This document shows positions 57,995 to 64,000 of a DNA stretch of 64,000 nt, one piece after another; position 1 is the first letter of the stretch; every line of letters starts with the position of its first letter. Made by a program: the position numbers and the translations under genes. Below the pieces are notes generated by a model. The model saw only the letters and a list, made by a program, of their open reading frames with translations. It made no database searches and was not told the DNA's origin. Origin of the DNA: Floccularia luteovirens (taxonomy: Eukaryota; Basidiomycota; Agaricomycetes; Agaricales; Squamanitaceae); the NCBI GenBank assembly GCA_009739215.1, contig VSJF01000003.1, positions 744,001 to 808,000 on the forward strand. Reading direction: 5' to 3'.

Positions 57995-59663
57995 TTATTG
58001 TGGAAGTATCACGGGCTCTTTAGTCGTCCTTTTTGTCGCAATGTCTATGATAGTAGCAGGGGCTTTCATGTCAGTCCCTTCTAAGCGCCTTTGTAAGTCG
58101 TTCGCATTTTTCGTTCCACCGGTTTTAGCCTCTTCAACTTCTTCAACCAATGCGCGCAATTCGGCTTCGATATCGTCGTCATCTATGTTGTTCCCTACTC
58201 TAAGCGCAGCATCTCCACTAATTCTGACGGCCTCATCAATTTCCTGTGCATCCGCATTTGCATCTGCCAGAGCATCCATTGTTGTCTCAATAGCATCGCG
58301 TTGTAGTGACGGATGTGCTAGAATAGCACGAAGTGTTGTTGTTGATGATTCGTAGGCTCTGACAATCTGAATGTGGAACTTGTATCAGAACGTATCTTCT
58401 GATATGTTAGAACATACCTCAATGTCTCCAGCAGCAGTCTCCACGGCCAAAAGTGTAGATTCTAAAGTGGTTAGTGAGCCAAGCCGCTTTTCTACTAAAT
58501 CTTGTAATTGCTTTCGAGAACGAAGATAGCTTAACGCGAATGATTTCTGTTTCTGCTGTAGTGCAAGTGAAGCCTTCTGTGTACACCTACAATGAAACCG
58601 GTAAAAGAGTAAGGGAACGGAAGTAAATAATTCATTCAGAGACCTACATCTCTACCTTATCTTGCAGGTTTTTCACCTGCGACCGTAGGTTGACCACTGC
58701 ATCCTTGAGTTCCAGAATACTACGGTCAACTGCGGTAATGAGACGGTCATCTAAAGAAGCATCACTCTCTACGAATTTGATGACCTGAGTTAGAGACGGT
58801 CTCAGATTTCAGATGGCGAAGTGGAGCAAGGGTTACTCACATCCTTGTCAACAACAACGACTTGTCTATCCCTTTCGAGGTATTTAACAAGAACCTTTAT
58901 ATCCGCATCTTTTGGCGTATGATATTTGCCGCTTAAACAGCATTCAGAAAATGTAGCTCTGAAACCTTGCCACGAATATATTCTGTCTGCAGGTCCAGTT
59001 ATAATACCCCGTTCCTTGTTGATTACAGCATTCGCTGCGCGTTCCACAAGAGGGACAACGACATAGTCACCCCACCAGCTTGTATCTTTATGCCGGTTGT
59101 TACTATTCGATGTAAGAAAACCCTCTTCACCTACTACTCCTGCCTGTTCGAGAGTCCACCACAATGGACGACCGATTACATAAGAAACAATCCTTGTGGG
59201 GAGCCATCCGGGGTAATATATCGACGCTTCTGAGTTAAGAAAGTCGGAAAGTGGCAGTAATGTTTTGGAGGCACGTAGTTCAGCCTTTACAGTAGATATT
59301 AGCATTAGAACTAGGTAGGGGGGAAAATTTAGGACAAACAACGACAGCACCGAGCGCTATTGGCTTTCCAACGCGGTCGACTTTGAAACGGTCAATGAGG
59401 TCACGCGAAGCATGCAAGACCAGACGAGAGCCACCAGAAGTGGTATCTCCCGAGCTGTTATTAGCGGAATCACCACCCCGGGACGACTGTAGACCAGCAG
59501 AAACAACGAGCTCAAAAGCCTTGCGCCACCATTCTACATTAGCTTGAAATGCCGCAGGATTAGAAGAGCGCTGTCGAGAAAAGTCTGAGTAAAGTGCTTG
59601 CAAACGAATAAAAGATGTAGATGAGAAGGGCTGCGCAGCCAGCAAAGCGCTTTGCGCCTGCAT
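57995..59663 (-). CDS. CHMP7-like ESCRT-III protein
   Basis: The start at 59663 gives MQAQSALLAAQPFSSTSFIR and a winged-helix N-terminal half (LQALYSDFSRQRSSNPAAFQ, NVEWWRKAFELVVSAGLQSS, LVLHASRDLIDRFKVDRVGK, PLSDFLNSEASIYYPGWLPT). The C-terminal half is Snf7-like: basic helices KASLALQQKQKSFALSYLRS with RKQLQDLVEKRLGSLTTLES and SLQRDAIETTMDALADANAD, then the acidic DDIEAELRALVEEVEEA. The extreme end KEPVILPQ is at 57995. CHMP7/Cmp7 recruits ESCRT-III to the inner nuclear membrane for envelope sealing. Several exons; intact. Confidence 0.92.
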
Positions 59664-60415
59664 TTGTGGCTGAATGGACTGCTAATAAACTATGTGTCGG
59701 GTTCTCTAACGGTTGGCATGTGTCACGTGTTAAAACAGCAAATCATTATTCAATTGAATAATATCATCTGGACTTACTTATCACTTGATGGAGCGTGTTG
59801 ATGAAAGTCTCATTCCGCAGCGGGATGTACTTAAGGTGGAGAACAATCCAACAAATTGATTGATTCTAACACTAGAGATAAGTACGAATATATTAATTGA
59901 TGAACTGTCACAAGCTTTTGAATCTATTTCTGCATGAGAGAGCTTCCCTTTTCCTTGATGAACGACGAACAAAAGCCACGCCAATGTCCCGAAACTTGCT
60001 ATATCATTCTGACAGGTAGAGTTACCCGGGATAGGTATCAGATCTAATTGCTGATCCCTATGAATTGGTGCGTGTATGTCGCGATTACAATGGATCACAT
60101 TGGTATTTGGGGTGTTTACTTCCGTCTGGTTCCTGGTATTCTTATCAAATAATTTCGCCTGTTTTGTAGTACAGGCAGAATGTTTTCGTATAGTGTCTAA
60201 TAAATTAGCTTGAATTTAACACGAGAATGATAAGTACTAGGAGCGGTCGTATGTATCTACAATTCAATTGATCTTTGGATATTTTTTGCATGTTGAGAAT
60301 TGGTTGCATACGAAAGACTGACAGAGGGGTTGCTCGATGATGTAGTAGGGTATATAGCAGAAAATGATCCTGAACGGAGGTCTCTATAAGAATACTACAT
60401 GAATCGAGATTCGTA
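59664..60415. other. 752-bp intergenic region
   Basis: CHMP7 promoter (TGTCACGTGT with CACGTG at 59724-59729) and the 3' region of the next gene. The minus-strand open frame 60098-59781 has no family resemblance. No gene supported. Confidence 0.5.
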
Positions 60416-61588
60416 TTAGTCTTGGCGTAATACACATAAAAAATTCGGCATTTTGCTCACGAGAGAATATGATTGTGCACTCGAATCAAAAATTGACGAG
60501 AACCTCCTTGGACGTCTCGAGCCCAAGAATGGCGCATTGGTGTTGGTCGTCCGTACATAGGCGTTAGTGAGTTGTGACTGTGAAGTTGGCCGTCGGTTCC
60601 TGGTAAAGTAATATAGTATCAAAAGTCCCACAAGACAAATGAATGTGATAGCTCCGACCACGCCTCCAACAATGGCACCTGCATGAGATGAAGAGGAAGT
60701 GTTTCCAGCTATGTTAGGTATAGAAGACGGCTGGATTGAGGTTGTTGTCGGTGCTGGTGCCGATGTGGTTTGGGGTATTGTGGAAGTTGGGGTTGGAGAT
60801 TTTGAAGTGGATTCGCCGAGGACTGAGAATGTTTTTCATCGACTTACCGAAGGAATCTGAGAATGGACAGGCTACTTACGCATGCGTACGGCTGCCAGTG
60901 GATCGAATGTATTGTTTGTCTTTGGTAGCAATTACTTGAGCAACGAAGCGGCAAGAGCTTGTAACACTCACTAGACTGATATTAAGAAATGCCCATGGTA
61001 GTACCTCTACTGCATCTGAGACTGTTGCAGGAAATCTGGAGAGTAAAATTCTCAGCTCAGTGAAGTTGAAGGACTAAATCTGATCCTCCTACGTTTCTAA
61101 ATGCACTTGGGCTGTAGAACAGTTAGAGCTCCATGTATCCCAGTTTATAAAGGTACGATTTTGACAGCCCGCGCACGCGCTGATCATAACATAAGACAGA
61201 GTGCTGCATGTACAATTATCGGCAGTTGAGTGATTTGGACCTTGGTAGTGCGTCTTTGGAGGTAGAGCATCGATAACAACCGCTGCTCGTATAATACCCA
61301 AAGATCATATTAGCCTTGATATTCGATATCATAGAAGAAGACTACGAACGTCTTTGGCTACAAGCAGATTCTAGATACGCACCAACTAAACAGGGTGTCT
61401 GCTGGCGGGAATTGATCGACTGAATAGTATTGTGGTCAGTGACACAAACTGACATGTTTGGTTGGTACACTGACCCAGGAGTAATCGGGTATACACTGGA
61501 GGACATTTGAAGACTGAGCATCCACACCATCTATAACAGCTATTGAAAGCAGCGCAAGTCCCACATTTGTCTTGTGGCAAACCCTCAT
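60416..61588 (-). CDS. single-pass membrane protein A, Cys-rich ectodomain
   Basis: I chose the ATG at 61588, which gives a signal peptide MRVCHKTNVGLALLSIAVID followed by GVDAQ. The ectodomain contains QQTPCLVA, DNCTCSTLSYVMISACAGCQ and NRTFINWDTWSSNCSTAQVH. After a Thr/Ser-rich stalk a membrane span AIVGGVVGAITFICLVGLLI leads to LYYFTRNRR and a Ser/Arg-rich tail ending at 60416. The same pattern occurs in the next gene: a PC-x-VA site, an NxCxCS-x3-Y-x-M-x-SACAxCQ site, a Ser/Thr stalk, one TM and a cytosolic tail. Function unknown; a surface sensor or wall-linked protein is one guess. About seven exons. Confidence 0.75.
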
Positions 61589-61994
61589 GATGATGAACAG
61601 GCTTGTAGCAAAAGCGGCATGTTCTGAAATCACTGAAGGTTCTATGAAGGCTTCGAATCAAATAGTACAACAGTTTTGATTGATATGTTTATAATAAATA
61701 TTAACATCCACATGTACATGAGAGAGTCGCTATGCTGGCATGCACAGCCTTTCTTTGCACAGCCGTTACTCATCTTCTTGTGACACTGATGTCTGTACAT
61801 CGCAAGCGAGCGCGAATGAGACATTAACACATAATATAGAGGATATATATCGCGATAGCACGTCAAAACGGATGGTAGAAATGATATAGAAAAAAGGCTG
61901 GGGCTGAGCAAAGAGGTGCAATACTAGTGACATATAGCTGAAACAACTACTTTCCAGGCTGACTCAAAAGAAAGATAACAGGGGTAAGATGTAA
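61589..61994. other. 406-bp intergenic region in the membrane-protein cluster
   Basis: Promoter of gene A and 3' region of gene B. No coding signal is supported. Confidence 0.5.
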
Positions 61995-63273
61995 TTACAA
62001 TTCAGGAGCACCGGTATAGCGAGGACCTGGTCCTTGCAAATTATGCATACTTGAGGAGTAGATTGTCGGTTCGTTCGTTTGGGTCGTGTACTCTGTTGCG
62101 ACAGGAGAAGTCGGGAAAGTACTGGGATCCGCAGGGTCCTGATTCAAAGGTTAGAGTTAGCTGACATTTAGAAAAATCTATGCCTTACGTAGAGTTTGGG
62201 TGTAACCATCGGTGAAAAAGCGTTTCGACTGTCATTATAGGCCATTGGTGTTATCTTCGCAGGAACAGACTCATAAGCGGTAGTAGGTTCCGGCTTTGGG
62301 GTTCGTTTGCGTCTGAACAACAGAAATACTATTCCAGCCAGTAGTGCAAGTCCCACAACACCTCCAATCACACCGCCCGCAATTGGGCCGGCCTTAATTT
62401 TACTTGAGTGGGTGTTAGCTGTTGAAGTTGGAGTACCTGGATTGGTATTTGTGGCGGATGGAACGTTCGTGGACTCAAGACCCTCTAGAAGACACTGATC
62501 AACATCTCACAATTTCAATCATACTGGAAAGCACTTACTGTCGACTGCAGCCAGTGTGGTATTGAAAGCGTCGCCTATCTATAATATCATGAGTATGTCA
62601 AGTAGTGATTTTGCATCTTGTGAACTGTACCGTGACGTTCTGATAAGCGTAGTCTGGGACCCTTGTGCCAGGGGGTATGTCACCGAAGAACCTGTGATGC
62701 TCGATAAGGAAAAGTAGGGGGAAGCGAAAAAAAGTTAAACGTACACAGTAACATATGCTGTGGTACAGTTCGTGCTATAGAATGACCACCTAAAAGTGTG
62801 TTATTGCCTGCTGATTGATCAAGATCAGGTGTACAAAATTAAAAACGTACCGAGCAACGTCTCTTCCTTGACACACAGCACAAGCACTCAGCATGGAATA
62901 GTAGACAGAGCTACATCTGCATGAGTTAGCGTTGTCCAAGTCGGGACCCCCATACAAGAAGTCAGGTTGCAAAGGCTGTATGGTAAATTCTAATATTTGA
63001 GGTAAAAATGGAATGGCAGTCGTTGATACATATACTACTAACCTCCACCTGTGCACACCCCTCCCAGATCTGCGGCAACATCACATGGGCTTTGACCAAC
63101 AGAATTGAAGGTCTGGGATGTGAGTGGGATGTAAGCGTATGATTGCTGTAGAGAATGATGGTAGAACTTACCCATTCAACGGATGTGTCGTTGGCACAGT
63201 GTGCATTTGATATTGTCTGAGCAACAACAGGAGAAACGGCGGCGAGCAGGGGGATTGAAACAATGAACCACAT
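61995..63273 (-). CDS. single-pass membrane protein B, Cys-rich ectodomain
   Basis: The start at 63273 gives a signal peptide MWFIVSIPLLAAVSPVVAQ. The ectodomain follows: ANDTSVEW, FNSVGQSPCDVAADLGGVCT, YGGPDLDNANSCRCSSVYYS, MLSACAVCQGRDVARW, SFYSTNCTTAYVTVFFGDIP. A Thr/Ser stalk (TNTNPGTPTSTANTHSS) and a membrane span IAGGVIGGVVGLALLAGIVF with LLFRRKRT come next. The cytosolic tail ends NLQGPGPRYTGAPEL at 61995. It is a paralogue of gene A by its Cys pattern and exon order. About seven exons. Function unknown. Confidence 0.8.
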
Positions 63274-63569
63274 TTTGTTGAGCCCAACGAGCGCGGACGT
63301 CTGGAATGGATGGATAGACGCCGTTTGGGGAGGCCCTTAAAAAGGGAGCTTGCGCACAGCCCATGTGTCTGTACAGGGATGGACAGATTGCTATTTACAA
63401 ACCGCAACAAACAAACTATTATTACAAAGTCCATTCCGTCGTTCACATGTACGATCACGTGAGAGCAATTTAAATTTAGGCATGAACTGGTATTATAGAC
63501 ACTAGATTAGACGAGTTCGAAGCGCTATACACGTTCAGTGATGATAGCACTGAATTATTCTGTAACACA
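63274..63569. other. intergenic region with TCACGTGA
   Basis: Upstream of gene B; ATCACGTGAG holds a CACGTG core at 63456-63461. No gene is supported in this interval. Confidence 0.5.
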
Positions 63570-64000
63570 TTAAGATACTCTCTTTTCAGGAGTACAGTTA
63601 AAGACAGGACGTACAGCAGGAACAGTATTTGCAATATATTTTTCCAAATCATGTGTCTGGTCCCCTTGTGCCAAGCTTTCAACATCTGGAGGGGTTACAG
63701 TAACGTTCAGTTTACGATTTTGCCGCCGCCACCGCCGGATAAAATAGAATAATGCCCCTAGTATGATGAATGCGCCTAGCACGGAACCAACAACAGCACC
63801 CCCTACAACATTTGGGGAGACACGCATTTGTGGTACAGTTACCTGCGTAACATATACTTGGATAGTCGTTGTCACAATTCCTGCCAGCGAGCTCATGGCA
63901 GAAGCTTTTGACGGCTTTGAGGTAGTGGTACTGGCGTGCGCAGAACTTGATGATGTAGCACTGCTGTCTGGGAAACTGTTAGCTCCTTGTATACGAACTT
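63570..64000 (-). CDS. single-pass membrane protein C, C-terminal part only
   Basis: The gene runs off the window end, so the ectodomain is missing. Visible are a Ser/Thr stalk (SATSSSSAHASTTTSKPSK), a membrane span VVGGAVVGSVLGAFIILGAL followed by FYFIRRWRRQNRK, and a short cytosolic tail ending FNCTPEKRVS at 63570. Position, orientation and topology suggest a third member of the local family, but the diagnostic Cys motif is not visible. Confidence 0.65.
   Translation of the reverse strand, partial: VRIQGANSFPDSSATSSSSAHASTTTSKPSKASAMSSLAGIVTTTIQVYVTQVTVPQMRVSPNVVGGAVVGSVLGAFIILGALFYFIRRWRRQNRKLNVTVTPPDVESLAQGDQTHDLEKYIANTVPAVRPVFNCTPEKRVS

Noticed and set aside
1..64000. CRISPR arrays, operons, ribosome binding sites or prokaryotic signals
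   Set aside because: The genes have spliceosomal introns and eukaryotic products; no regularly spaced repeats were seen.

Overview
The window reads as nuclear DNA of a filamentous basidiomycete, most likely an Agaricomycete. The genes are densely packed and broken by many introns of about 50-60 nt with GT..AG ends. The products are eukaryotic housekeeping proteins (Ran, RPL26, TAF7, GAA1, USP48, LUC7, TRAPPC3, V-ATPase D, BCS1), and there are families typical of mushroom-forming fungi: an Hsp12/Hsp9-type stress protein, a DUF7918-type protein and a fungal alpha-kinase. I can support about 30 protein genes, two tRNA-Phe genes and one complete DNA transposon. Exon edges were read by eye from splice motifs and family resemblance, so they are approximate unless a boundary is given.

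Layout. 1-2828: 3' part of a JmjC demethylase-like gene (+). 3279-5230: casein kinase I (-). 5345-7688: Baeyer-Villiger/FMO-type monooxygenase (-). 7724-12491: a 4,768-bp transposon with identical 114-bp terminal inverted repeats and a 6-bp target duplication. It carries an rve/DDE-type integrase with one in-frame stop and an alpha-kinase gene. 12855-14308: GID4/Vid24 (-). 14309-16644: non-coding as far as I can see. 16645-19659: 14-TM type MFS exporter (-). 21082-30685: Ran, FRG1, RPL26, V-ATPase D, tRNA-Phe, FAM50/XAP5, mitochondrial uS13, TRAPPC3 and BUD23. 30710-32408: BCS1 (-). 33567-34924: LUC7 (+). 35815-39535: large conserved protein of unknown function (+). 39743-50097: USP48-like deubiquitinase, GAA1, TAF7 and metaxin/SAM37. 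50788-52467: secreted pectate lyase. 52581-53848: DUF7918 protein. 54173-59663: AP endonuclease, a second tRNA-Phe, OTU1, HSP12-like and CHMP7. 60416-64000: three neighbouring single-pass membrane proteins (-), the last cut by the window end.

Many neighbours are head-to-head with about 130-190 bp between start codons (FRG1/RPL26, FAM50/uS13m, TRAPPC3/BUD23, USP48/GAA1), so shared promoters are likely. Functionally most of the window is core cell biology. The accessory parts are the transposon, the pectate lyase and the membrane-protein cluster.

The most interesting object is the transposon. Its integrase has a D-D-E core, its ends read TAC...GTA and its target duplication is 6 bp. It also carries a second, co-oriented gene for an atypical alpha-type protein kinase. 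It sits 30 bp upstream of the monooxygenase start codon, so it has separated that gene from its native promoter. Identical inverted repeats suggest a recent insertion. The integrase has a premature TGA, and the kinase has one place where the reading frame changes.
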